The position numbers were made by a program, and so were the translations under genes. 64,000 nucleotides of DNA. Origin: Vitis vinifera (taxonomy: Eukaryota; Streptophyta; Magnoliopsida; Vitales; Vitaceae). Positions 34,909 to 47,889 of the stretch are shown in pieces. Location of the stretch: NCBI RefSeq assembly GCF_030704535.1, contig NC_081811.1, forward strand, positions 3,550,501 through 3,614,500. The letters are read 5' to 3'. A model generated the notes under the pieces. The model searched no databases and was not told the DNA's origin. It saw only the letters and a program-made list of their open reading frames with translations. How positions within the stretch are numbered: position 1 is the first letter of the stretch; each line of letters begins with the position of its first letter.

Positions 34909-35975
34909 GCTAACTACACACCTTACACTAGAGTGACAAGGGGAAAGACAATTTTCGATGGAAAGTAAATCCCTACTTCCACCCAAACGGTAGAGCAGCA
35001 GCAGAGCACAAGCCCCTTTGTTCTCTTTTGAATAGTTTTGGAGGTGTTACTTTTTGCAATTTGTGTTCTTTGTCATCTTTGTATTTTCCTTGTTACTACC
35101 CCTTTTTAATCTTAATAGATGGTAAGCTCTTTGAATAACCCCCCAAATTTTCATTTTATGCAATGAGTATTGGTAACAGTGGCAGCTTTCTTTCTACTTT
35201 CTCATTCTGGTACCTGCATATATGGCCTATCCTTGTTCTGCCAAAGCAAAATTCTTAGATGTTGAATGGTGAGCCGTGGCCAAAATGGGCACACCAGGAA
35301 GTTATCATGGTACAAGTAGGGCCATTAATTATTTTCTGATATGAGACATCTATGCATGGAACTGTTGCTCATGTTAAGGCACCTGCATGCTGATTGAACA
35401 TGGCCTGACGTTAACTGTCTCCCAAGACATTAAAGACATTAATGGGTGGGTCTCATGTCAGTGGGGTGACCTAATTTTATCATAACCCCTCATTATAAAG
35501 CTTGATTTGGTACCACATCATTAAATCTTTTCTAAGGTAGATGCTTACCTTAAACCCCCCACAAAGCAAACTCTGCCTAAAATTGGATACCATTGATGAA
35601 GAGCAGATCAAAATCTCAATGCATTTTTCTTCTTTCAGGATGTTATTAAATTCAATTTCTCAACGCTGTTTCTTTGTTCTCTGGTACTAAGAAACTAAGG
35701 CAGAGAGCAGTTTCCTTACTGAACAACCCACCAAGTGAACAAGCAGTAGGGCAAATTGAAAAGGTCATTTGATTGTATTGATTAAAGCATTTCTTGTAAA
35801 GCAAAAGCCAGCTCAACTCAGACTAGTTTCAGACTATCCTAGAAAAGACAAATTGATTTAGTCACATACACTTCCTCAAAATGGTTTGTGTCGTACAGTT
35901 CCTCAAAAGAAGGCATAACATTCAGGCCACTGACTACTAATACTTGTTAAACCTCCGTACAGAGCCACTACTTTC
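34909..35975. other. convergent 3' flanks of UXS and SmD2
   Basis: 34909-35180 is the probable UXS 3' UTR (a possible polyadenylation signal is TTTTTAATCTTAATAGATG). The rest has ordinary composition and no gene, RNA or transposon signature that I can support. Confidence 0.4.
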
Positions 35976-38316
35976 TCACTTGGGATTCCTAAGGACAATG
36001 ATAACAGAATCTCCTCGGAGGAACATCTTACTGATGAACCTATCTTTGTTAACTGGATTAGCCTTTTTCTTCCCTTTCCCAGTCTTCGGTACCTGAGCCA
36101 AAACCAAATTTCATTTACTCCGTGAAGAAAACTCTAATGATAGACACTACAGCATTAGATTGAGGAAACAATGAGATAGAATTCTCTGTAAATAAAACTA
36201 ACCTCAGTCCACATCTCCCTGACGTTCTCAAGAACCATGTTACAGTGCCGATCAAAAGCTCTCACACGACCCAGAAGCTTCTTGTTGTTACGGCAATTAA
36301 TGAGTACCTGAGTGGATGGCAAAAGTCAAATGTTTCCAACAGCCAGATTGACCACAAACCTATATAATGCAGCTAAGCCAAACATATCCAAATATAGATA
36401 ACTGAACACTATCACAAACCACAGCTAGGGGAAACACAAACTAAATTTCATTATAATCAAATTTGCTTCCGGAAGCGCAAACCTTAATCAACAGTTTTAA
36501 CACCTAATATCAGTTTTAAAAACCTTCTCTGTGAACAATTGCATCCAAAAAAAATACTTCCAGGCCCCTATGAAATACTACAAAGATTCATCAATTACCT
36601 GTGTGTTATTTTTAACACTCATCATCAGAACAGAAAGTGGCCCTGTGCTAAATTCCTCTCCCTCATTCTTGGCCTGTCAAAACTAATTTGGATTAGTACT
36701 GAAAACTTCAATATATGACAAAGGAGATCCTTTCCAGTAATCATAAACATAAACAGAAATTTCAATTCAAAGTGAAGGAGATCTTCTCCAATAATGGAAA
36801 AACTAGAGAAGCATCAATAAGTGGTAATCTAAATCCAATTTAACAGGAGAAAAAATGAACATAGAAACATATCAAATTATAGTGCATGTTTTCTTAGAAA
36901 AAGCTAAACCATTAATACAATTATACCTAGACACTAAATTAGAAAAGACAGCTAATGACGAGCTCTAACACAATACTATCTTAAACAAAACATATCTCTC
37001 ATTACCCTAGTGCTGATGCCACAAACACCCAAGCATGGAGTACAATATTGAAGATGATTTAAAGAAACTACTTTGACATAGTGAAAGTTTGAAAGAGTGC
37101 TCCCATCCAAAAAAGAATGTAAAGAAAATCCATTTATACAAAACTATAACAAAGATTGCTTTCTGAACATTGTCTATTGGTAGGTATGGGCTAGATACTA
37201 TGGCCAAACTATAGCTTGAGCAATATGCTTGAAGGTTCCTGGAATTCAGGACACCAAGGACATATTCAGAAACCATAAATGGTCAATCAGTCAGGGTTAA
37301 TAAGAAATATACTGAGCAAGTCTAGCTAGCTTGCAAGCTTGGCTGGTAATGAAAAAATCCTGAGCTCAGTCAAGTTCACAGGCCAAGCATGACCATGAAA
37401 GATGGTACAGAGCATTGACCAGTGATGGATAAAGGGAGTCTGTCCTTATGCTGTTATATGCACTTGATGGATTCCTAGTAGTTTTTACTCAATGATGATT
37501 AGTGGCTAATTACAAACTTTATCATGTAGGTTATAAGATGAACTTATTGAAAGAAATATCATACCTAGTTTAATTTACTCTATCTGGCCTTCAATATTAA
37601 GTTTGCAAGTTCAAAGAGAGTTTACATGAAATCTGCACTTCAATTTCTAAATAGCTAAATTGGTAAAACAACATCAGAGAACATGTAAAACAGTGTAGAC
37701 ATTCATAAATAATTTATTTTTCTTTAGTCAAATTTTTGTCCCCATTGGGACTTGAATCTAGAAACTCCCACAAACACTCCCCATCCCTTTACCACTTGAG
37801 CCAGGCCTCAAGGGCAGCATTCATAAATAAATTATGATAATGTAGTGAATTTTTTTTTGATAGGTGATAATGTAGTGAAAAAAAATAAATCTTTAAAGTA
37901 ACCATTCAAATTCTTGGGCCTGTAAATTTGCCAAGTGGTAAAAATAATAAGGCGACAAGTGAGAAATAAAAATAAATAAAGAATAATCTAAAGGTGAAGG
38001 ACCAACAATGAAGGCTACTGATATGTAGGACTATCATTTCACTTTTGTTACAAGATTCATGACATATCATGATCCTTTACACAATTCAAGATTTCACAAT
38101 ATCAACAATTAAATTGATGGAGAAAATGAACAACATTTTTTATTGTTGCAGGAGGTCCTAGATAATAAGTAGAAAAACAACTTTAACAGAAAGAAAATGC
38201 AGAATTGCACAAAAGTACAAAATAAAGAACATGACAATAGAAGGCCAACTATCTCGAGCTGTGTAAAAACAAATCAATAAAAGAGAGAGAGAACTCACGG
38301 TGGCATCATCCTCCAT
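35976..38316 (-). CDS. SmD2: small nuclear ribonucleoprotein SmD2
   Basis: Coding exons 38299-38316, 36599-36673, 36203-36307 and 35976-36092 give 104 residues: [46 protein letters not shown] and [19 protein letters not shown], then [15 protein letters not shown]. This is SmD2, one of the seven Sm-ring proteins on U1, U2, U4 and U5 snRNAs. The Sm1 motif (residues ~20-65) and Sm2 motif ([10 protein letters not shown] near the end) are both present. A non-coding leader exon ends at the donor 39418 (CTCCG|GTAAGT), followed by a 1,094-nt intron and the acceptor at 38324, seven bases before the ATG. The usual extra N-terminal residues before the MEDD Met seem absent, since the leader exon has no ATG. 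A SINE and a minute LINE lie in the 1.6-kb first coding intron. Highly conserved, intact. Confidence 0.94.
37735..37815 (-). mobile_element. tRNA-derived SINE fragment
   Basis: The minus strand reads GCCTGGCTCAAGTGGTAAAG, a good RNA polymerase III A box. About 35-40 bases later comes AGATTCAAGTCCC, a B-box-like element, and then a T/A-rich tail. This is the head of a plant tRNA-derived SINE, not a tRNA gene, because no cloverleaf or anticodon arm can be folded. It is inserted in an SmD2 intron and is old and partly eroded. Confidence 0.6.
37850..37864 (-). mobile_element. minimal LINE insertion: 15 nt with 15-bp target duplication
   Basis: The 15-base insert, CCTATC plus A9 on the minus strand, is the terminal CTATC-poly(A) seen on the L1 at 13015-13038. 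It is flanked by perfect copies of TGATAATGTAGTGAA (37835-37849 and 37865-37879). This looks like L1 target-primed reverse transcription aborted almost at once. Confidence 0.7.
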
Positions 38317-39117
38317 TTGTAGACTGAAGGAGAAGAAAAAGAAGAAGAAAAATATTAGAACATTCTAACCATATTTATTAGAAAAAAAAAAATAGCAGAC
38401 AACACAGCCAATATGCATTTCACATACATGGATGAATAATTATTTTTCACAAAAAAAGAAGTTATCATGGATATATCCGTATGTTAATCCAACATTCTAC
38501 TGATATTCCTCATTCAAATTATCAACCAATACAGAATAATGAGTCTTTTCTCAACTTCCATATGCACCCATAACACAATATTGTTGATGAAACAATGCTA
38601 TTAACTCATAATATACGACTGAATACTCAAACAGACGGACAGATGGCTTCACCAGAAGAGAAACCCAATTCCTTAAAAAAAAAAAAAAAAAAGGGTAGAA
38701 AAAGAGAGGAAATTGGCCGAAAACTTTGCAAGTATGTGAGAGAAGTGCAGATGGATCTTAAAAGAGCTTTATAACCTGAAAGCGCAAGAGTTGTAGGAAT
38801 AATGCTCATATGCATATTGATATGACATGTTCATAGGAATCTTTACATAGAACTCATAATATCATTCAACAGAGAAGAAAACCGAGGATAAAATGAGGTA
38901 AATGTTTGGATTTTATAAGTGCCCGTGAACACTTTGAAAGTTAAGTAAGTGGAGCATACGGCGAGAAACGAGTCCGACCGAAAAAGGACAATTTGTAGCA
39001 GTATGAACAAATACGATTGTGAACGCGCATAATGCATCTAACAGATGTATGCGTTTAAATATCATAATCCAACATGCTAATGAAGAAAATGGTTGAATTT
39101 CAACACAAGATGAACTA

Positions 39118-39365
39118 AAACCCTAGTCACAGAACAAGTTGAACTTTAGACCTAAAAGTTTCAAAGTCAGCCTCTGGAGCTGTTTTCCAACTGGATCGAA
39201 TCCATAATTGGGAAATGATTTGCTCCCCAAGCCTCGATTCAGACACCAAAAGAAAATACAGACCTCCAAACCCTAAAACCACAAAAACCCTAAAAACCAC
39301 AAAAACCCTAAAAAACCCAAAACCCTAGACAAACAAAGAAAAAATTAGAAAACCTCCAAAACCCT
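39118..39365 (+). promoter_or_regulatory. six telo-box-like AAACCCTA motifs in SmD2 leader intron
   Basis: AAACCCTA/AAAACCCTA occurs at about 39118, 39270, 39285, 39302, 39320 and 39357, just downstream (on the minus strand) of the SmD2 leader exon. Telo-boxes near the transcription start are known in plant housekeeping genes. A short interstitial telomere-like tract is the alternative reading. Confidence 0.5.
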
Positions 39366-39639
39366 AGAGTTGCGAAGTGTAACTTCAGAGAAAGAGAGAG
39401 GGAGAGAGGATACTTACCGGAGCTTCGGATCGTTTTCTCGTGCGAGAGAAATAGAACAGAGAGCACTGGGATTTGATTTCTTTTCCGTTGAGAAGGGAAA
39501 AATGCGAAGGTATGACCGTTTGGGACAGTGAGAGAGGGAAGTATTCGTTATGTCATGTCGGGCCGGGTCGGGTCGGGTTTGTTGTAGGGCATGTTTGGCT
39601 GGGGACATTAATGGGTCCGTTTGGATACACGAAAGCATG

Positions 39640-40596
39640 AGATATATATCATTCTATTATAAAATTAAAAGTTTTTATGTAAACATAAAATATAAATATT
39701 TTGATACGTAAATCAAGTTTTTATTTCAAGAAATTTTTTATTTTTAATTTTAATTAAAATTGAAATAGAAATCAAGTCATAAATTCCAAAAAAAAAAAAA
39801 TCTCTAATTCAACTTAAAAAAATGTATTTTCTTTTTAATTTTTCAAAAGTCAATCGAATAAATCACGTGCCTTTTACTAGGACTACATCTCCCAACATTG
39901 GTATCGACCAATTGGGAAGTTAATCAAACAAGTTTTACAACATACTTCTCGGTTATTAACTAAAGTTTCTTTTTGTTAGAAGCTAATTAAGAATCTGATA
40001 ATGATTTTAGAAACATCAAAAACATTTCCTAATATTTGAAAATATAAAAAAAAAAATCAGTTTTTAAGGATCAAAAACATTTTCTAATATTTGAAAACTT
40101 ATTTTAAAAAAAATAATTAAGCATAACAATATAGGAATATTTATTTTTACAATGATTTAGACAACGTTTGATAGTTTTAGAAATGGTTTTTAGACTTTCT
40201 TATACTTAAAATTTTTTATCTTTTAAGTATTAAAAAAACTAAAAACACTTCCTCACCAAACACACACTTTAACACATGATCAAAATCACTTTTTTTTCTC
40301 CATGAGATTTCACTCTTAAATGGGCCTTACCTTCATCTGAGCAAAGAAAATCGTTAATCAATATGGTTAACATAATTCAGTCCAATGTTTTTGGACACCA
40401 TTTTTGGGAAAGTGGATGATCACAACTATACCATGAACTAGTTCCAGAGTCTGCCATGAGAATAACCATATAGCTATGCAAGAAAAGAAACCCACGTCTT
40501 ATTCCACTTTCCCAGTATATTTCATATACTTTAATTCACATTTACAAGGAAAATGAAGAGACAAAGCCATAGACACCCTCAGGTGACCGGAGTGTA
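39640..40596. other. intergenic, MITE-like debris
   Basis: 39600-39640 begins with ATGGGTCCGTTTGGATAC and 40150-40270 contains GTTTGATAGTTTTAGAAATG and ACCAAACACACAC. These words are typical of the ends of small DNA elements. AAAACATTTYCTAATATTTGAAAA is repeated (about 40019 and 40074). No gene is seen; the region separates SmD2 from the 3' end of the lipase. Confidence 0.35.
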
Positions 40597-43500
40597 CTAC
40601 ATTGCTGAATGATGGAGTGTTCGACGTCCGTTAAACCCGCAAAGATAGCATCCAGGTGATCGTGTTCGCTGCAACTTTTCTCTGTTTACCATCTCCGTTG
40701 ATGTGCTGGTGGTGGATGTTTTGATCACAGGGTCAGTGTAGTGAAGTGGTTGAAAGGTAAGGGCGGCGCTGTCGCCTGTGCTGCGCTTGTCCAGCCAAGT
40801 TATGATGTCGGAAAACACCATCTCAATGTTCTCATCAGGCTCTCCTGATGTCAAACCATGCCACATCCCAGGATACAATTTCATGGTCTTGTCTCTGCTA
40901 CTGGCTTGTCCATACAGTGCCCGGCTCACGTCTGGGTCAGTCACTGTATCTGCCTCGCCGTGCAGCACAAAGAATGGCAATGTAACCTGCCAAAAACCAC
41001 CTCAATCAACACTGGGGAGATAAGGGGAAATCCAAAATCAATGAGGATCTTTTGTTTCCTGTAATGCTGTCCTGATTATCTTATGTATGTGTTGACACCA
41101 AAGAAGAAGAAAGGCAATGACCTCATGTAATGAGTCCTCGAGGCTCATGCTGGTTCTGAGCATTTCCAGCGCTGTCTTCAGCCTCGGCTTGTCTTGGTAT
41201 ATCAACTTATTGTTTCTTATCTGCGCATTATTAACGACAGAAAGCAATGCTGTTCAGAATCCCACGTTTACATGAGAGAAATATATGGGACTAGAAGTTG
41301 GAAAACAGATATATATCATCACCTCTTCTCTCTTAACAGGGTCCTTGAATGCAGAATCTATTACATCCTTTGTGGGCACTATCTTCCACTTTGGTATTAT
41401 CTCTTCCACTTTTGTTAATATATTCACAACTACAGGATGTGGCTTCACCTTCTCCGATATCTGACCATTTTCATACATTAATTAGGAATACCCAGGGTTC
41501 AATTTCTTGGTAGCAAAGCTGGAAAAAAAAGATGTTTTCCAAATTCCAACCAATAGAAAGCATGTTGTGGAATTTGGGAGTTGATCACACAATCATCTTG
41601 CATTTACCTTACACATGGGTGCAACCAGAACTGCACCATTCCAGAAATTGGGGTCCTTTTTATGAAGTAGTAGGGCCACTGCTCCACCCATGGACTCTCC
41701 ATACAAGAACCTGTTCTTATCCCTATACTCTTCCTGCACTGATATACATCAGCAAACAACTTGAGAGACTGTGTTACCATCAATAAAATGCATGCTCAGG
41801 CCAAAAGCGACTAGTAACCTACCACAAACAGATTTGAAGAAGTCGTTACAGTCACTGACAATGTTGTTAAACTTCTTGATATAACATCGAGCGCCTCTGG
41901 ACCGTCCATGTCCTTCATAATCAATTCCAATCACAGCATATCCAGCACTTGCTAGTCTGGTCCCACATCCTAGAAACATTTCATTTTCATGCATCAGATC
42001 AGAAGAATGTCGGTGTGGGGCACGTGATATATGGCTAAAATCAGGATACACCCTATAGGCCTCATACCCACTTGGTGATTCGGTTATTATGTTACTAGAA
42101 CTCTAAGCATCCTGGTGTGGCCCAGTTGCTAATCATGCCTATTAATTGACTGTTTAGCAACCCAAACCAACCACTCTGACCAGCATTTCCTCAGTGTAAT
42201 AGACTTAATAATTCAATGGTGGCCTCGTTTTCTTTTGAAAAAATGGGAAGCATGATTTGACAGGATAGCTTATTCAATCAAAGATTACCCTATTTGTAAA
42301 CTGCTATTGTCCCACAGTTCATTGTATAATAGACCAAAAAGAAAAGAACAATTAGTGAACATACACCCAACTCAATTATGGGCAATTTTTTATACGACAT
42401 GTGAATTATGCAACTAGTTTAAGGCCCTAACTTTATGTAACAAAAAGAATAGTTGGGTGCTAATCACAACAGGAGGTGATTTAGGCTTTATGCCAAACGA
42501 AAGATAAGGCAAAAGGTGTGCCCTTTATGGGTTTTGTAAGATATCACAGCAGGGGTGAGAAAAAGTGCGATAGAAGGTATGGGCAGACTGTGGTGCCAAG
42601 AAAGTACACAAAGAAGAAATGTGATGGCAGTTAAGAGCCTTAAAACCCAAATTTCCTTGTGCCACAAATGTGGAGAAGCAAAATTGCATTTATTTTGCTT
42701 CTAAAACTAAGGATAGCCTCTGTTTAGAATAAAACAAAGGCATCTTTAGACGGTTCACGAAAATTAATTGCTGCCTATGGTTGGTATTAATATTCCTTTT
42801 ACAATTGCACCATCAAGAATAGGACCATTACGGATAATGTGAGCAATATGGCAAACTATAGAGAAAAAACCAAAAAGAAAAAAAAAAGAATGGATTTGAA
42901 CATTCAAATCCTAAGGAAAAATGGAGTTGAATTCCAAAGGAATATCCAAACAAAGATGCCTTTACCACTGATCAATGTCCAAAATGGCAGGGCATTGGAA
43001 CTCGAATTTATTATGTTGCCCTAGGGAATTCATTGCAGGCTGAGGGACAGTTAGACCATATTGACGAATAATAGTTAATCAAGCTTCCCCTTTCTGGTGT
43101 AATAATAATACATACCAACAATTTTCTGCAGCAAAATCTCTCTCTTTCAATGAGTTATAGCTATTAAAATCTCCACAGGGGAATCAAATGAATGAAATTG
43201 GGAGATTTGCCATAAATGAAACTTGATGAATGAATGAACCCATGGCCCCAAAACTAGGGTTGCTGTGAATGACGATTTTTGTGAGTGAGGTTTCAGCAGA
43301 GAGAGTCATTGGTGACCACAGGCTAAAGAGATTAGCCCACTTGATCTAGGCACTAGCAGGCATTTGACTGTTGAACTAAAATGGAAAAATTAGAAGAGAG
43401 CCCATTTAAGAACACTTATTACCTCTCATGAAACTGCTGCACTCCATGCCATACCCTGCAAAATCCATTAATGTGTGAATAGGATTAAAGTAATCATACA

Positions 43501-43783
43501 GAGAGAGAGTCACAGAGAGAGAAAGAGGGAGAGAGGAGGAAGAGAGACCATGGCAGAGGAAAACAAGGGCCTTTGGAGGAGAAAAGGGCAACCATCTGCA
43601 AGTAAAGAGCTGGACTCCTCTGGAGTTTCTTATATACTCCTAGCATCATTCAAAAACACACACAAAGTTACAAACACAGAAAACCCACACCCCAATCAGC
43701 AAAATAATCTCATTATAAGAACTCCACACAACACAGAAGAAGAAGGAGAAGACGCTACTGACCTCTTGATACTCAACCTCCAT
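40597..43783 (-). CDS. monoacylglycerol lipase-like alpha/beta hydrolase
   Basis: Eight exons (43763-43783, 43549-43639, 43423-43455, 41823-41969, 41608-41738, 41323-41460, 41122-41220, 40597-40986) give 349 residues. The first exon codes only MEVEYQE. Hydrolase features are an oxyanion-side HGYG (37-40), the nucleophile elbow GESMGG with Ser113, the acid Asp233 in HGEADTVTDPD and His263 in MWHGL. Members (plant MAGL, caffeoyl-shikimate esterase-like) cleave monoacylglycerols or related esters; the substrate is not settled by sequence. No signal peptide is seen. The C terminus extends about 60 residues past the fold, with a Thr/Ser run and a Cys-x2-Cys (CYLC). For exon 5 the acceptor at 41739 (TCAG|TGCAGG) is chosen because the closer CAG would shift the frame. 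The 1.45-kb third intron spans 41970-43422. The order SmD2, MAGL, OEP16-4 is as I recall in Arabidopsis. Confidence 0.92.
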
Positions 43784-43806
43784 ATCTCCCAATACCCACC
43801 TACAGA

Positions 43807-43834
43807 ACAGCAGCAGCAGCAACAACAACAACAA
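43807..43834 (-). repeat. (CAG)n(CAA)n trinucleotide run in lipase leader
   Basis: The plus strand reads (CAG)4 then (CAACAA)n. On the coding (minus) strand it becomes GTTGTT...GCTGCT ending about 23 bases before the ATG, so it is in the 5' leader and not translated into glutamine. Confidence 0.8.
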
Positions 43835-46800
43835 CTCCAACACTGAATTCAAACAAACAACAACACCAACTTCCCCATGCTTTCATGCACAACTCCAAGC
43901 CAGATGCCCAATGAAAAAAAACCCTCTTACCAAAACCCAACAAGCAGCAAGAAAGTAAAGAAGACAACCAATTCCAGAGAGAGAGAAAAAAAATTGGTTT
44001 CCCACAAAAGGAAAGGCAAGAAAAAAAGGAGTTTAGAGAGAGGGAGATGAGCTGAAGATGAGATGTGCAAGAATGGAAGATGGAAAATGGGTTGATGTCA
44101 ACTGGTTGGTTTGTTATGGGCATAGAAAAATTCCAAAATAAATGAGGTGTCGTGTGGGGAAAAGCCCATACTTTGCAGTCATGAACTTGAAGAAAGCCCT
44201 GAGATGTGGAGATAATATACATTATATACTCTTATCATTATGTGCCATGTCCACGCCCACATTCCCACTACTGTCTCCAATCTCCATCAAGCATCAGCAT
44301 CCTTATCAATCTACGTATACCAAATGTCTTCATACATAACCATTAAAATCAGTCCCCCATTCCTCCTTACCTTCTATTACTCACCACATTAGAGTATGTT
44401 TTAAGATTGTTTTTCCTTTTTCCAAATTAGTAATATTAAAAAGGTTTTGTTGTTATAATACATGGAAGCTGATCCATCTGCATATCTTGAAATCAAATGG
44501 GTCATGGTACAAGAATTTTCCAAAAAAATTCTAAGATTCCTTAAATTTAAAAAGAAAAAATTATTTTTTTCAGTGGGTTGAAAGTCAAAGAAATTAATAT
44601 ATGATGTGTTGATTAAATTTATGTATCTGAGGATGATCCCATCTGAAACCACAGTTGTTCATTAGATCTTACTCATCTGACTTGTGGGCTCTTGGGGCTT
44701 TTATGAGCCTCTCATAATCTCCTTTAACTAGCAACCACCCATCTCAGTTCATCATTTATTTTTATTATTATTATTTTAAAAAAAAGGAAAATATATTTTT
44801 CATAATTTTCAAGCATAATGTGGTTTGAGAAACAATGAATAGTTGTGTGGATGGATAGGTTGAGTGTGATTGGGGGGGCTTGTTTGGAGTGTTTTGATAT
44901 AAAAAGACAAGAAATTATATCAAAATCATAAAGGCTTCACCACTATTCCAGAAAGGGAAAAGAACGAATCAAACAAGCAAAGCATCAATTCAAATGCATT
45001 TATCTCACGTCCCAACCCTGATTTATTGCATACCTATCAAAATACAAATTTACTGTGTAAGTATTGAATGAATAATAAATTTTCAACCAGCCAAACACAA
45101 CCCTAAGTGGCCCAGAGTTCACCAGAGCAAGCATTGGGGAATGTTGTGAACACCAATTTCACAAATTAAAAATCATGGAAATATTCTGCATCATGGTTTT
45201 CCTTTTCCTTCTTATTTAATTATTTGGAAACTATTTCGAAAACAATTTTTAAGAATAATTTTTTTAATATTTTCTAGAATAAAAGTATAAATGTTCTCAG
45301 CTCACTTTCATTGTTTTTAAATATTTTTTTTAATATAAATGAGCTCCCATTTCATTTCCAATGTTTCAAAATAATTTTTTAAAAATAACTTTTATTTATT
45401 GTGTTTTATTTTATGTATAATATTTGAAAAAGGAGTGAAAATAATTAAAATATATTATAAAAAACATCACGTTTTTATAATAAGACCATGTTCCATAATT
45501 ATTTTTTAAACAATTTTATAATATTTTATATAACAAAAATATATTTAAGAATATGAAATGTCTTTAAAATATTATTATAAAAAGAAAATATTTTATTTTT
45601 AACAATTCTTCACATTTATATAATTATTTTTTAAAACAACTTAAAAAAATAAATAAAAATAACTGAAAATAATTAAAAGGTGTTTCTTAAATATTTTTTC
45701 TTTTTAAATTATCCAACGTGTTGTTTTTTTTTTTTTAGAATAAAAAACTGTTTATGAAAACAATTATCAAATAAAACTTAAATTTTCAAAAATTGTTTTT
45801 TATAAAAAAAAAAATGATGAAATGTGTTTTTTTTTTTTCATTTTTCTGTAAAAACATAATCAAACATGTTTTTAACATTAAAACTTCTACAATAGCTTTG
45901 ATCAAGATGGTCCGAGAATGTGCAAACACAATATTTAGAATTCTCCCACGTGATCTACTTTTGTGGGTAATGTTTGGAATTGAGACTCAACCAGTAAGAG
46001 TCCGAAACAGTCAATTTTCAATCCAGTCGCGGTGGTGTTCGAAATCTGAACTGAATTTGAAGCTGCCAGTTCTGAAATAGGAAAAAAAAAACAATAATTG
46101 ATAATAATTTATGAGAACCCTTTATTGGGATTCACAAATTTCTCCCTCCCCAAGACCCAATTAAGATCACAGTTCACACAGCCACAGAGAAAGCTCAGAA
46201 AAGCATCACCACAGAGCCATGCCCACAACGTGTGAAAATTCAAAGGATATGTATTATGTAGTTCATCTGATTTCTCATCTCAAATCCTTGCCTAAATTTA
46301 TTGAATTTATATCTGGGCAAGAACCCATTTCTTTTTTCCTTGTCTTTTCCTGGAGGACGGTAGAAAGTGAAGAAGGATGAATGGCTTGAATGCAATGGAT
46401 ACAGAGATATGGTATTGAGATATATAAATGAGAAATGTCACCCAGAAATCAAATCAAATGAGGTTGAACTAAAAGAGCAGACTATGAGCTAATCGAGCAT
46501 AGAGATTCCAAAAAGATGGTTCCCTTTATGGAAACACTGAAATGGGTGCTGGTGAGCCAATAAATGAGTTAGTTGAAACAAAAATGAAAAATTTAGTTCG
46601 CTGCTCATACCTACCAGCTTCAGGTCACCTAACTGCTACTGGTTTAATGGGTCCTAGAGGATGTCCTTCCTTGACTTTGAATCAGAAAGTTATTATGATT
46701 TTATGGACTGTTTATGAAAATAGAAGTGCATGAGCAAGCAGGGAGGATCATAAAGTGAAGATTTTGTAATTGACCCATGGAGGCTCCTTTCCACACTATC

Positions 46801-47889
46801 AAAGTTGTGTTCACACCTGACCTAAGAGAGATGGTCACATGATACTCAGGGCATTTGATGTGGAAGTGACAACAATTGGTCAACTAATGGCTTTTATGAA
46901 AAGGTTCAGCAAAATATTGGGAAAATGACATTGTAGTAAAAACTAGAAAGAAAAGAAAAGTGATTATAGGACATGACCAACTGGGGGAAATGTAAGAGTA
47001 GATTAATAGTTGATAACTGATGAGAAGACTAGATTGAGAATGTTTCCTGTGTCCAAAGAGGAGGAGAGATATTGATGTGAAGGCATGAACTAGTATGATC
47101 TTATTAGCTGAAGGTGATCAAAAGGGAAGAATGAGAACAAGTGTACCTGGACCTCTTTACACTGCTGGACTTCCCAGAAGAGGTGGTAAGAAACTGCAGA
47201 GTGGCATGGCAGATACTAAAATGAGGCATATTCTTGATGTCTATCAGCTTTATGTTTGGTCCCCTGCCTTTGATGTTGAGGGAGAAATTGACAGCAAAGC
47301 TAAACTTCATAACTTAATGATTTGCATTAGGGGTTTCTCCATATTTGAAAGAGAAATGAATCTTGGTAGCAGGCCCTTATTCCAGCATAACTCTAAATCC
47401 TCTGACATGAGCATATGTCCAATTTGAAATCTAAGATCATTCCCTTCAAAATCACTGCACAGATGTTTGACAAGAATATAACTAAATAAATAAATAACAT
47501 AGATTCTAGTTGAATAATCAGAACAGTGTTGAGAACAATACAGCTTCATCTGCAATCCTCCCCCATAAACATTCTGGTGAAAGATGATTGGCCGATGTTC
47601 GTTCTATAAATCCACTCCTATATCGTTTTAGCTCAACTTAAAGATCATGTGCCCACTTGTCCCAAACCAACCAAGGAAGTGAGCATCGGTTGGTGGCTTG
47701 ACTAGTTATTTTGAATCAACTAGAGAAGCAGAGCCAGCCTAATCTCACACCAATGCAAATGATTATGATAACAACTTTCATATGATCCCCAGAGGAAAAA
47801 AATCAAATGTGTTGCATATACACTGATGGTCAATGTAAGAAGAGACAGAAGGGTGAGGATCACTTTTCTCCTGCCTGAGGCTTTCTACT
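43835..47889. other. intergenic region between lipase and OEP16-4, no gene seen
   Basis: 43835-44340 is the upstream side of the lipase. 45210-45870 is AT-rich, and within it 45480-45790 (ATGTTCCATAATTATTTTTTAAACA) resembles the MITE-like segment at 23600. 46540-47430 has more even base composition and several open frames of 60-110 codons on both strands, but no recognisable domain, consistent splice pattern or start context, so I do not call a gene. 47440-47889 is the 3' flank of OEP16-4. Confidence 0.35.

Noticed and set aside
37735-37815. tRNA gene
   Set aside because: A and B box-like words are present but no acceptor stem or anticodon arm can be drawn. A SINE head fits better.
39414-39638. 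74-codon minus-strand frame over the SmD2 leader
   Set aside because: It overlaps the non-coding leader exon and runs past its donor. The frame starts upstream of the likely transcription start and shows no homology.
46542-47427. Possible small genes (frames at 46542-46733 and 47095-47427, plus strand)
   Set aside because: No recognised domain, no consistent splice sites, and open frames of similar length exist on the other strand. No support beyond openness.
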